Below, in pieces: positions 1-8,260 of a stretch of 64,000 nt of DNA. The stretch is from NCBI RefSeq assembly GCF_965208895.1, contig NZ_OZ242363.1, positions 1,116,001 to 1,180,000 of the forward strand, written 5' to 3'. Positions within the stretch are counted from its first letter, which is position 1. The number at the start of each line of letters is the position of its first letter. Made by a program: the position numbers and the translations under genes. Under the pieces are notes generated by a model that saw only the letters and a list, made by a program, of their open reading frames with translations, was not told the DNA's origin and ran no database searches. This stretch comes from Poriferisodalis sp965208895 (GTDB lineage: Bacteria > Actinomycetota > Acidimicrobiia > Acidimicrobiales > Poriferisodalaceae).

Positions 1-912
1 AGTGCAAATGCACCTGACGATTACCGACTCTCCTTCTATCAAACCCCTCGGGGATTGCTGAGCCGCGAAGAGTCGTTTGCTTTCAAGCGCACCAAGGGCC
101 AAGGTCGGCGGATCACTGTCACGGGACGGAAGGTCGAATTTCGAAGGGACGATGTCGATGAGGCTCCTTCACGAACAAGAGAACTCGCCAGCCGACAGGC
201 CACCGGATTGGCGACTTTGCCTGATTGGTCCGATAACGAGGGAGGCGAGGGCATTCGACTCCTCGCCGAGTTCCTCTCGAATATTCGCGTACTTGAGCCC
301 GATGTAGACGCTGCACGCCAGCCTTCCCGGATCATCCCAGGCAGCCTCGCCGACGACGCGAGCAATCTCGCTCCGGCGCTGCATGGCTTGTCCAAGAATG
401 ATCCCGAGTCATTTGAGATCCTCCAAGGTGAAATGAGACAGTGCCTTCCTGGGTTAGAAGCAATTGAGTTTCAGCCAATGGGGGGCCCCGGCAAGGGCAT
501 GGTTGTCACACTGCGCGAAAAGGGTGTGCGCTCGCCGATTGAGCTTGCGGACGCGTCCTACGGGACCGTCAGGCTCCTCGCCTTGCTCACCGCGCTGCAT
601 GAGCCCGATCCTCCAGCGTTCACGGCGATCGAAGAGGCAGACCACGGCTTACATCCGTATGCGCTTGACTTGCTTGTCGAGCGGATGAGGGCGGCTTCGC
701 GTCATACGCAGCTGCTGGTGACCACCCATGCACCTACCTTCGTGAATCAACTTCGGCCCAGTGAACTGGTTGTCTGCGATAGAGATTCCGAGACCGGCGC
801 TTCGCTGATACCTAGGGTTTCAAGGAATGATTTGATGCGCATCAAGGTCAAGTCCAAGCTGCGACTTGGTGAACTCTGGTTCAGCGGAGCCTTGGGCGGC
901 GTCCCGGACTGA
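1..912 (+). CDS. ABC/AAA-type ATPase, OLD-like (5' truncated)
   Basis: The reading frame is open from base 1, so the N-terminus with Walker A lies outside the window; 303 residues remain. The visible part looks like the C-terminal half of an AAA_21/OLD-like ATPase. There is a signature-like stretch DASYGTVRLLALLTAL, a Walker B with catalytic acidic pair (AIEEADHGLHP, near base 630), and an H-loop (LLVTTHAPTF, near base 720). The next gene starts 8 bases downstream and encodes a DUF4276 protein, so the two probably form one operon. ATPases of this kind paired with Toprim-like partners occur in OLD- and PARIS-type phage defence; that role here is inference. Fold confidence is good, function is unproven. 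Confidence 0.75.
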   Translation, partial: SANAPDDYRLSFYQTPRGLLSREESFAFKRTKGQGRRITVTGRKVEFRRDDVDEAPSRTRELASRQATGLATLPDWSDNEGGEGIRLLAEFLSNIRVLEPDVDAARQPSRIIPGSLADDASNLAPALHGLSKNDPESFEILQGEMRQCLPGLEAIEFQPMGGPGKGMVVTLREKGVRSPIELADASYGTVRLLALLTALHEPDPPAFTAIEEADHGLHPYALDLLVERMRAASRHTQLLVTTHAPTFVNQLRPSELVVCDRDSETGASLIPRVSRNDLMRIKVKSKLRLGELWFSGALGGVPD

Positions 913-920
913 GGCATCAC

Positions 921-1583
921 GTGGCTCAGAATTCTCGGCCCACGAAACGTGGTCGCGCTCCGGTCGTACTCGTCTTTGGCGAGGGCATGAATGACACCCA
1001 GGCCATCAAGCGCCTGATCGAAGCGCTCTGCCCTGAACTCAAAGGACGCATCCAAGCCCGCCGCGAACCGACGTCGCTGCAGCGCGATGCATCGGAACAG
1101 TCCGTACTGGGATGGACAGACAGAATCGCCGATGTTGTGTACAGCAACGAACGACCTGTTGCGTGCATCTTCGTTCATCGGGATTCGGACATCGACGACC
1201 CGCAAGGCAGGCTGCAACAGGAGACGGAAACAGCACTCCGCGATTCCGGCCTCCCCAATGCTCACGCTGTCGTACCGGTCCACGAGATTGAGGCGTGGTG
1301 GTTGCTGTTTCCCGACGCCACCGAGCAACTTCGCCCTTCCGTTTGGAAGGACGCCCTTCAACGATCAAGCCGCAACTGGGACGCAGTGGCAAATCCGAAG
1401 GAGGAGCTCAGGGAGCGCACAGGCAGGGGCGACCGCAGGCACGCGTACTCGGAAGCAGACTCGCCGAGGATCGCCGAACACATCGCGTCCGCTATCGAGA
1501 GTGGGGTGGCGCTGACAGGCCTGAGCCCTTCGTTCGAACGCTTTCGCGACTCGGTTGCTGAGTGCTGCGCGACGGTTCCGTGA
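921..1583 (+). CDS. DUF4276 family protein (Toprim-like), partner of upstream ATPase
   Basis: A 220-residue protein with a GTG start 8 bases after the ATPase stop. The N-terminus carries a strand-turn motif VVLVFGEGMND with E21, a later acidic motif FVHRDSDIDD (D88, D90) after a hydrophobic strand, and the DUF4276 hallmark HEIEAWWLLFPDA near residue 120. The Glu plus DxD arrangement is what a Toprim-type metal-binding nuclease core would show. DUF4276 genes commonly sit directly after AAA ATPase genes, as here. A split OLD-like nuclease/ATPase module is therefore the best reading, but nuclease activity is inferred from the motif pattern alone. Confidence 0.7.
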   Translation: MAQNSRPTKRGRAPVVLVFGEGMNDTQAIKRLIEALCPELKGRIQARREPTSLQRDASEQSVLGWTDRIADVVYSNERPVACIFVHRDSDIDDPQGRLQQETETALRDSGLPNAHAVVPVHEIEAWWLLFPDATEQLRPSVWKDALQRSSRNWDAVANPKEELRERTGRGDRRHAYSEADSPRIAEHIASAIESGVALTGLSPSFERFRDSVAECCATVP

Positions 1584-1592
1584 CTGCATTGA

Positions 1593-1904
1593 TCACGCGC
1601 GGGGCGCGACTGCCCACGAGGCGTCCGAGAAGCGCTCCACCTCCAGCGACGCGAACTGCTCGCGGGCCGTCGAGAGGTTGTGGGACACCTGCATTCGCAA
1701 CCACGTCTCAGGCGACGATCCGAACGCCGCAGACAGCCTGAAGGCCATCTCGGTCGACACACCGCTGCGGCCGTTCACGAGACTCGACAACGCTTGTCTG
1801 GTCACGCCCAAGCCCTGCGCCGCCTGCGTGACCGTCAGTCTGAGCGGTTCCAAGCACTCCGACTTGATGACCTCGCCGGGATGGGGCGGATCGTGCATTG
1901 GCAT
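1593..1904 (-). CDS. higA: HigA-type antitoxin, XRE-family HTH, apparently orphan
   Basis: A 103-residue protein starting MPMHDPPHPGEVIKSE, the typical HigA opening, followed by a helix-turn-helix around residues 24-45 (TVTQAAQGLGVTRQALSSLV) and the conserved tail FGSSPETWLRMQ. HigA proteins neutralise the HigB/RelE mRNA nuclease and repress their own operon. HigB normally lies just upstream of higA, but only about 120 bases separate this start from the polymerase gene, too little for a full toxin of roughly 90 residues. A good ribosome site (GGAGG) precedes the ATG. The gene converges on the DUF4276 gene with a 9-base gap. Confidence 0.8.
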   Translation of the reverse strand: MPMHDPPHPGEVIKSECLEPLRLTVTQAAQGLGVTRQALSSLVNGRSGVSTEMAFRLSAAFGSSPETWLRMQVSHNLSTAREQFASLEVERFSDASWAVAPRA

Positions 1905-1925
1905 GACCGGTTCCTCCGTAGATGT

Positions 1926-1942
1926 CGACGCACTTCGCGTCG
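1926..1942. promoter_or_regulatory. Inverted repeat upstream of higA, possible operator
   Basis: CGACGC and GCGTCG face each other across a 5-base spacer, 22-38 bases upstream of the higA start codon. HigA proteins usually bind palindromes in this position. The arms are short and binding is only inferred. Confidence 0.25.
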
Positions 1943-2025
1943 GTTGCGTCCACCTACCAGTCTCGCTGAACGGGCACGTTAACGGCAGTTCGGTGGCTGT
2001 GACAGGGCCGTCCTAGGGTTCGCTC

Positions 2026-4572
2026 GTGGACCTCGCAGCCGATGTCGCCGACGGCAGAATCGATGCCCGACGGCTCGATCCACGCCCGGTGCAGACGAAG
2101 GATCCTGCCGATGTGCCGGTCAGCGTGGTGGGTCCTGATGGGCTCGGCGACTTCGTCGATGCACTGGCCGCCTCGGTGAGTCGTGCGATCGACACCGAGA
2201 CCGAATACGAGCCGCGCGGTGTGGCGGCACGCGGCCACGTCCCGCAGTTGCGGGTGATCTCGGCGGCAACCCGTGCCCCCGACGGCACCGAACGCGCTTG
2301 GGTCGTTGACGTCACCACGCACGATCTGGCAGAACTGGCCACAGCACTGCACGACGGTCTCCGGGTGCAGGATCTGGCGTCGGATGCCTGGAATGCAAAC
2401 TTCGACGATCGGGTCATCGACACCCATCTCATGGAGCCGGCCATCGCGGCTGGAGCGGCCGTCGGATCGCTGCGCTGGTGGGACGCGCAGCTTGCCGATG
2501 CCCTGCTGCACCAGGGCCTGACCGGGTTCGGCTTCTTCCACGGGCTGGCCTGGGCAGCCGAGCGCTACCTGGGGCTGCGCGTCGAGGGCAAGGCCACGAC
2601 GCAGTTGTCATTCGGCGCCAATGGCCCGTTGAACGACCGCCAAGTGGCCTACGCCGCGGCGGATGCCGTCGAGACGCTGTGGGTATCCGACGTCCTGCGC
2701 GAACGCCTCCAGGAGGCTGGGCTGGAGGAGGTATGCCGCCTGGAGCAGTCGGCCCGGCCATTCCTGGACCGCATGGAGCGGGCGGGCTTGCCCTTCGATG
2801 CACGAGGGTGGGAGGCCGAGCTGGCCGAGCTGGCGATCCGGCGAACCGAGGTGCTGACACAGCTCGCTGAGCTGACCGGCGGCGGTCAAGGCGACCTGTT
2901 CGGCGGCGGCCTCGAACCGAACTGGAATCCAGACAGCGAATTGCAGGCACGTGATGTGCTGAATCGCTTCGCAGCCGACCGGGTTGAAGCGTGGACGCTG
3001 AAGGCCGATGGCCGCGCCCGGCCGTTGGCGCCCACCGACTCACTCGGCGCGTCGGTGCTCGCGGGCATCGGCGGCGACATCTGCACGGCGCTCCTGGCGT
3101 ATCGCGATCTGTCCAAGACTCTCAGCACCTACGGCCGCACGATGTCTGAGCACCTGTGGCCCGATGGTCGGCTCCACCCGGAGTACCTGCAGGTGGTGGG
3201 CACCAACACGGGCCGGCTGGCCAGCCGCAATCCGAACGCGCAGAACTTCACCCCGCGTCTCAAGCCCTACATGAAGGCGCCGCCCGGTCGGGCCTTCGTG
3301 TATTCCGACCTCAGTCAGGCGGAATTGCGATTCGCCACACAGTTGGCCAGCGACGAGGGCCTGCGGGCAGCCTTCATCGCGGGCCACGACATTCACACCG
3401 CCACGGCGGAGCGGATGTTCGGCGTGCAGCTCGGCGGTCCGGCGGGCCTGGCGGCGCTGGACCGGCCCCGCTACGAGGAATTCCGCACGAAGGCCAAACG
3501 CATCAACTTCGGAATCCTGTACGGGCAGCGCGGCGCGGGGCTATCCCGCGGGCTGACTGATGCCGGCGTGCCCACCAGCCGCGGCGAGGCGGACGCGCTG
3601 ATCGAGGCATACCTCGCCGCGTACCCCGGGATCGCCGCATGGGTCGACGAGCGTGACCGATCCATCGGGCACTTCGCGGCAACCTCGCTGGACGCCGACT
3701 GGCCGCTGTCGTTGCGCTTGGGAGCCCTGTGGCCGCGCACTGACGATGCCCGCCGGACACTGCGCAATCAGCAGCGTCGGCATCACAGTGCCGAGGAGGT
3801 CCACGAAGCGGTGGCCGCTGCGGAGCGTGCAGAGGCGATCGACGCTGGCCGATTCGCTCAGGGCCCGCAGATCGACCTGCGAGAGGTCAACGTCGCGGAG
3901 GTGGCATGGGCGCTGTCATTCGCGGCACCGGTGGTCGTGCGGTCCGACGGCGCTCCGTTGTCGTTCAGCTCCCGGACACCGGCTGGCCGTCGCCAGCAGT
4001 TCACCTTCTCGGTGGACTGGGTGCTGGGCGAAGCCGCGGCCGTGGTCGGTTGCTCGGCCAAGCCTCGCCCTGCAGCGGTATGGCGCCGGGTACTTCAGCG
4101 ATTCGAGCTCGCTCCCCCGTCGGCTCCGGTGGGAGGATTGCTGCGACCAGCAGTGGAGAAGGTGCTCGAGCAGCGACATCTGCGGCGCGCAGTGATTGAT
4201 GAGGTGGGCGTCGCGATGGGCGATGCCGACCAGCAGTTTCTGCTCCAGCGCGCGCTGCACACCCGGGTCGGCCAGATGGCCAACGCGTACCGCAACGCGC
4301 CGATCCAAGGCGGCGTGGCCGACGTGATGCTCGATGCATATGGACGCCTCGGCGAGATGCTGGCCCGTTACCCGACCGCAGATGCCGTGCAAACCGTGCA
4401 CGACAGCGTCGTCATCGAGTGCGACGAACCTGACGCCCCGGCAATCGCCGCCGACGTCAAGGCGACGCTGGAAGCGGCGATGTCACACTGGTGCCCCGAT
4501 GTGCCCACCGTGGCCGACACCGACATTCGCACGAGCCTGTCCGAAACCTCGATCCTGACCGAGGTGGGCTGA
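2026..4572 (+). CDS. Family A DNA polymerase with 3'-5' exonuclease domain and inserted block
   Basis: An 848-residue protein; a TAG at 2014-2016 in the same frame makes GTG 2026 the only nearby start. Residues 50-220 form a DnaQ/RNase D-like exonuclease (D56, E58; D127/D128; Y209 and D213). Pol A motif A is SDLSQAELRF (D428), motif B is RTKAKRINFGILYG (487-500), and motif C is VHDSVVIE (H792, D793). There is no 5' nuclease domain, so this resembles the stand-alone actinobacterial exonuclease/polymerase rather than housekeeping Pol I. About 170 residues (roughly 575-745) are inserted between the O-helix region and the YRNAPIQGGVAD helix. Motif C has Ser where Glu is usual. Repair or lesion-tolerance synthesis is a guess. 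Confidence 0.85.
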   Translation: MDLAADVADGRIDARRLDPRPVQTKDPADVPVSVVGPDGLGDFVDALAASVSRAIDTETEYEPRGVAARGHVPQLRVISAATRAPDGTERAWVVDVTTHDLAELATALHDGLRVQDLASDAWNANFDDRVIDTHLMEPAIAAGAAVGSLRWWDAQLADALLHQGLTGFGFFHGLAWAAERYLGLRVEGKATTQLSFGANGPLNDRQVAYAAADAVETLWVSDVLRERLQEAGLEEVCRLEQSARPFLDRMERAGLPFDARGWEAELAELAIRRTEVLTQLAELTGGGQGDLFGGGLEPNWNPDSELQARDVLNRFAADRVEAWTLKADGRARPLAPTDSLGASVLAGIGGDICTALLAYRDLSKTLSTYGRTMSEHLWPDGRLHPEYLQVVGTNTGRLASRNPNAQNFTPRLKPYMKAPPGRAFVYSDLSQAELRFATQLASDEGLRAAFIAGHDIHTATAERMFGVQLGGPAGLAALDRPRYEEFRTKAKRINFGILYGQRGAGLSRGLTDAGVPTSRGEADALIEAYLAAYPGIAAWVDERDRSIGHFAATSLDADWPLSLRLGALWPRTDDARRTLRNQQRRHHSAEEVHEAVAAAERAEAIDAGRFAQGPQIDLREVNVAEVAWALSFAAPVVVRSDGAPLSFSSRTPAGRRQQFTFSVDWVLGEAAAVVGCSAKPRPAAVWRRVLQRFELAPPSAPVGGLLRPAVEKVLEQRHLRRAVIDEVGVAMGDADQQFLLQRALHTRVGQMANAYRNAPIQGGVADVMLDAYGRLGEMLARYPTADAVQTVHDSVVIECDEPDAPAIAADVKATLEAAMSHWCPDVPTVADTDIRTSLSETSILTEVG

Positions 4573-4586
4573 CCTGATCCCGCCGC

Positions 4587-4610
4587 CCGCCAAGCGAGGC
4601 CCTCTGGCGG
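4587..4610 (+). terminator. Hairpin after the polymerase gene, possible terminator
   Basis: CCGCCA and TGGCGG pair around an inner GAGG/CCTC stem, starting 14 bases after the polymerase stop. No T-run follows, so it may be a weak or Rho-assisted terminator, or chance. The MFS gene converges from the other side. Confidence 0.3.
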
Positions 4611-4743
4611 TTCCCGAGGCGACTGGGCAGATCTCGCTGAGGTCGGTGACTTGGGACCGGCGCGGGCAGGTCGCCGAAGGGGCTACGAATACCCGCGCTT
4701 GCGGCAGGTCAAGCCCCGCTACCGCACCTACCGACTCTGGTCC

Positions 4744-6273
4744 TCAGCGGGCACGCGTTGCCACGGCACCGTTCTCTGCAAATTGGTTCTCGCGTCGGCC
4801 CGTGAGCACATAGGCCGCCATGGCGACGATCACCGCGGCACCCATGCCAGCGATCACCGTGCGCAGCCCGACCAACTCGGCCAGAGCGCCCGCCGGAGTG
4901 GCAGTGAGCGCAAAAGCCGCGAAGGCCAACTGCAGCAACGACTGCACCCGGCCTTGGTGTGCGTCGTCGCTTGCTCGCATCGATAGCACTTGGGACAAGG
5001 TCATGAAACCGGTGGCGGCAGCGCCCACGCCGGCGGCGAACGCCATGGCGACCCAATAGGAAGGCGAGAGGCCCAAGGCGATGACGGTGGCACCGAAACC
5101 GAATCCCGAAATCACGAGGAGCTGCGGTGCACTCGAAGAATCGGCGCGCTTCGCGAGCATGGCTGCGGCGGCGACCGCGCCAACCGCTGTTGCCGAGGTG
5201 AGATAGCCCACATCCGCTTCGCTGCGTTCGAATAATCCCTCCACAAGCGCTGGCAAGAAGACGATGTAGCTGAAGCCGAACATGATTACCGTTGTCGAGA
5301 CGACAATCACCCGTCGGAGCCGCGGTCGACCGACCACATAGCGGACGCCCTCGGCGATGTCAGCCAGGGCGCTGCCTAACGCGGACGCCACCGAGGCGAA
5401 GGCACCACGCCGCGAATGCACGGACATCTCGGCATCAGCAGCGACGTCTGACGCTGCGTGGCTTGCAGCCGCGGGTCGACCGGGCGCCACAACGCGAGTC
5501 TCCGGAAGCGGCAGCAGGAGCACAAGGCTGACCGCGGCACATGTCGCCGAGACGAAATAGGCGCCGGCAAATCCGAACAAAGCAGTGCCCGCCAGGGTGC
5601 CCGCCAACGACGGGGCGAAGAGCCGACTGCCGCTCATCGACAGCGATGACAGCGTGATGGCATTGCCGACTCGTTCACGACCCACAATCTCTGTGGTCAT
5701 CGAGATGCGAGCGGGTCCGATCAACCCGAACATCAGCCCCTGCAGGCCGGCAGCCACGAGCAGCATCCAGAAACTGATCGTGCCGGTTGCCACCGCCACG
5801 CCCATGCCGACCGCGGTGAGCGTCAGTATCAGCTGGCCCGCCAGCATCAGCCGCCGCTTGGACAGACGGTCGGCCGCGACCCCGCCCAGCGGCGTGGCCA
5901 GCAGCAATGCGACGCCGAACGGAAGGTAGACGAGCCCGAGCGCTCCCTCTCGTTCGGTGAGATCCCAAGCCAGCAGTCCGCGCAGCAGGAACTGCATGTG
6001 AACGCTGACGAACGAGAATGCGCCGCTCCACCACAGCGCTCGGAACGCCGGCACACGCAGCGAAGTGAACATGCCCGCGCTGCTGCCCGTTCCGACTGCG
6101 CCACCGGGCGACCGCAGTGCGCCTGAAACATGGCTGCCCGTCGCCGGCGTGGCGTGGGCAGATCGTGCATCTTCGGCGAGCGCCCCATCGCGCTTCGTCG
6201 CTGGGGTCGCGCCGGGAGCGGGTACAGCGGCCGAATTCCGACGGGCCGCGATCTCGGAGGCCGAATCGGTCAT
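4744..6273 (-). CDS. MFS transporter, EntS/MFS_3-like exporter
   Basis: A 509-residue membrane protein. Residues 1-70 are a low-complexity Ala/Ser/Gly-rich cytoplasmic leader, then about twelve hydrophobic helices follow (for example AFRALWWSGAFSFVSVHMQF and VYLPFGVALLLATPLGGVAA). The loop motif GGVAADRLSKRRLM between helices 2 and 3 is the MFS A-like signature, and the halves are joined by a hydrophilic stretch around residues 275-320. The sequence style matches the MFS_3 group of drug/siderophore exporters. The substrate cannot be read from sequence. It is divergent from the SDR gene across a 174-base region with palindromes. The true start could lie downstream within the leader. Confidence 0.85.
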   Translation of the reverse strand: MTDSASEIAARRNSAAVPAPGATPATKRDGALAEDARSAHATPATGSHVSGALRSPGGAVGTGSSAGMFTSLRVPAFRALWWSGAFSFVSVHMQFLLRGLLAWDLTEREGALGLVYLPFGVALLLATPLGGVAADRLSKRRLMLAGQLILTLTAVGMGVAVATGTISFWMLLVAAGLQGLMFGLIGPARISMTTEIVGRERVGNAITLSSLSMSGSRLFAPSLAGTLAGTALFGFAGAYFVSATCAAVSLVLLLPLPETRVVAPGRPAAASHAASDVAADAEMSVHSRRGAFASVASALGSALADIAEGVRYVVGRPRLRRVIVVSTTVIMFGFSYIVFLPALVEGLFERSEADVGYLTSATAVGAVAAAAMLAKRADSSSAPQLLVISGFGFGATVIALGLSPSYWVAMAFAAGVGAAATGFMTLSQVLSMRASDDAHQGRVQSLLQLAFAAFALTATPAGALAELVGLRTVIAGMGAAVIVAMAAYVLTGRRENQFAENGAVATRAR

Positions 6274-6350
6274 GCCGGGGATTGACGCTAGCGGCCCGCT
6301 TCGCCGCTGAACGGGGAGGAAGCCCTCGCCGACAAGCTCCCAGTCGCCCC

Positions 6351-6370
6351 TGCCGCCGTCGCGACGGCGG
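6351..6370. promoter_or_regulatory. 20-bp perfect palindrome in divergent promoter region
   Basis: GCCGCCGTCG is followed directly by its exact reverse complement CGACGGCGGC. It lies between the MFS and SDR starts, 78 bases upstream of the SDR. It could be a dimeric-repressor operator or a cruciform-prone GC element; neither gene nearby encodes an obvious regulator. Confidence 0.4.
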
Positions 6371-6393
6371 CGGCTAGCGTCATCGCGTCCCGC

Positions 6394-6409
6394 AGTCCGC
6401 GAAGGCGGA
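6394..6409. promoter_or_regulatory. Short inverted repeat upstream of SDR gene
   Basis: GTCCGC and GCGGAC flank a GAAG tetraloop, 39 bases before the SDR start codon. It could fold in the leader mRNA of the SDR gene. Function is unknown. Confidence 0.25.
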
Positions 6410-6447
6410 CACGAGACTCGCTCACACGCAACCAGGAGATTTCCCAG

Positions 6448-7227
6448 ATGCCGCGCCTTGACCTCAGCGGAACCTCAGCCATCGTCACCGGCGGCGCGTC
6501 GGGCATCGGCGAGGCCAGCGCACGCCAGCTCGCCGACGCAGGCGCTCATGTCGTCATCGCCGACCTGCAGGACGACCTCGGCACCGAGGTGGCTTCGTCT
6601 TTGGGCGGTTTGTTCGTGCGCTGCGACGTCACCAGCGTCGACGACGCCAGCGCAGCCGTCGATGCCGCATCGGAGATGGGGCCGCTGCGAGCGTTAGTCA
6701 ATTCGGCCGGGCTGGGCCGCGCAGGGCGCACCATCGACCGCAACAACGTGCCGATGGACCTCGAGCAGTTCCGCTTCGTCATCAACGTGAACCTGATCGG
6801 CTCGTTCAACATGCTCGCCCAAGCTGCGTCAGCGATGGCCAAGACCGAACCCGCCGATGCCGACGGGTCACGCGGCGCTGTGGTGAATATGGCCTCGGTC
6901 GCGGCATTCGACGGCCAGATCGGCCAAGCCGCCTACTCGGCCTCCAAAGGCGGCGTGGTGGGCATGACCCTGCCGATCGCCCGTGACCTGTCCGCTACCG
7001 GCATCCGTGTCAACACGATCGCACCGGGCCTCATTGATACGCCGATCTACGGCGAAGGCGAGCAGTCCGATCAGTTCAAGGCGCACCTGGGCCAGAGCGT
7101 GCTGTTCCCCAAGCGGCTCGGCTACGGCGAAGAGCTCGCCTTCATGGTCATGGAGTGCATCACCAACCCGTACATGAACGGCGAGGTCATCCGGGTCGAC
7201 GGCGGCATCCGGCTGCCCCCGCGCTAG
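6448..7227 (+). CDS. SDR dehydrogenase, 3-hydroxyacyl-CoA dehydrogenase type II-like
   Basis: A 259-residue classical short-chain dehydrogenase. The NAD-binding motif TGGASGIG is at 14-21, an aspartate in VVIADLQ favours NAD over NADP, and the catalytic residues are S150, Y163 and K167 (AAYSASKGG). The segment ALVNSAGLGRAGRTIDRN and the C-terminal GEVIRVDGGIRL are like type II 3-hydroxyacyl-CoA dehydrogenases (HSD17B10 group), which oxidise short- or branched-chain hydroxyacyl-CoA. A ribosome site AGGAG lies about 10 bases before the ATG. Substrate assignment is inference by overall similarity. It appears monocistronic. Confidence 0.85.
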   Translation: MPRLDLSGTSAIVTGGASGIGEASARQLADAGAHVVIADLQDDLGTEVASSLGGLFVRCDVTSVDDASAAVDAASEMGPLRALVNSAGLGRAGRTIDRNNVPMDLEQFRFVINVNLIGSFNMLAQAASAMAKTEPADADGSRGAVVNMASVAAFDGQIGQAAYSASKGGVVGMTLPIARDLSATGIRVNTIAPGLIDTPIYGEGEQSDQFKAHLGQSVLFPKRLGYGEELAFMVMECITNPYMNGEVIRVDGGIRLPPR

Positions 7228-7350
7228 TCGACATCTCTGGCCGCCTACAAGGCCGGACGAATGGGTGTGCCCATCGCGGAAAAGGCACTACCCGCCCCTC
7301 GATGCTCACGGCGAGCCCAGCGCGTCAGCCGGCTGCGACGCGCCGAGCGT

Positions 7351-8130
7351 TCAGCCGGTCGCGCCCGCCAGAAACTCGGCGATGGCGTTGTTGAACGCCT
7401 CGGGCTGTTCTTGGTTGGCGAGGTGGCCGGCGTGGGCGATCTCGGCATAGCGAGCATCGGGGATTCCCTCCGCAAGCCGCTGCGACGCGCGCGGTGGAGT
7501 GACCTCGTCGTGCTCCCCCACCACCACCAGCGTCGGCGCTGCGATGCGACCGAGGTCCGGGTAGTGGTTCGATTCGGCCATCGAGTCGCACGCCCACTGG
7601 TAGCAGGGCATGCGGATTGACGGGATCATCATGTCGGCGACATGAGATCGAAGATCGTCGGCTGCATCGGGGCTGACGAGCCGCTGCGCCCGTGCGGCGG
7701 CGAAGCCTTCGGGACCCAGGTCGACGAAGTCGATCGCCCGCGCACGCATGGCTTCCGCCTGTTCGGGCTTGGTTCCAGCGCCGGCACTCGAGTCGGCCAG
7801 AACGAGCGCCGAGACCAGCTGAGGGTGGCGCAGAACCAGCCGGGTCGCGGTGACGCCGCCCCACGAGACACCGAGCACGGCGACCGGGCCACCTGACTCT
7901 GCAGAGATGAGCGACGCAGCCGCATCAGCCCAGCCGTCGATGCCGGGGGCGTCGTCGGGATCAGCCGAATAGCGGTAGCCAGGAGCGTCCCAGGCCACCA
8001 GCCGCATCCCCAGGCGCTCAGCCAGCGGGCGCTGACCCAGAAAGGCATCAGCGCACGAGCCGATGCCGTGCAGGCACAGCAGCACCGGCGCGTCATGGGC
8101 ACCGTAGGACCAGCGAAAGATGCTGCTCAT
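7351..8130 (-). CDS. Alpha/beta hydrolase
   Basis: A 259-residue alpha/beta hydrolase. The oxyanion motif is LLCLHGIGS (18-25), the nucleophile elbow is GVSWG with S89, the acid is D208 in VVGEHDEV, and the base is H236 in HAGHLAN. The full catalytic triad is therefore present. The lid region (about 120-190) gives no substrate clue; ester or ring-opened enol-lactone hydrolysis are both possible. It lies 130 bases downstream of an SMP-30 lactonase gene on the same strand, so both may serve one catabolic step series, which is inference. Confidence 0.85.
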   Translation of the reverse strand: MSSIFRWSYGAHDAPVLLCLHGIGSCADAFLGQRPLAERLGMRLVAWDAPGYRYSADPDDAPGIDGWADAAASLISAESGGPVAVLGVSWGGVTATRLVLRHPQLVSALVLADSSAGAGTKPEQAEAMRARAIDFVDLGPEGFAAARAQRLVSPDAADDLRSHVADMMIPSIRMPCYQWACDSMAESNHYPDLGRIAAPTLVVVGEHDEVTPPRASQRLAEGIPDARYAEIAHAGHLANQEQPEAFNNAIAEFLAGATG

Positions 8131-8260
8131 GCCGCCTCCCCCACTACGGGAGAATCGCCGACCACGCTCGCTCGCCGGCTCCCCAGCGCAGATCCAGTTG
8201 GCGCGCGCATGTCGTGCTTGGCGAAGGAAGAGCGGAGATTCGAGCTGGCGTGCAGAGCGC

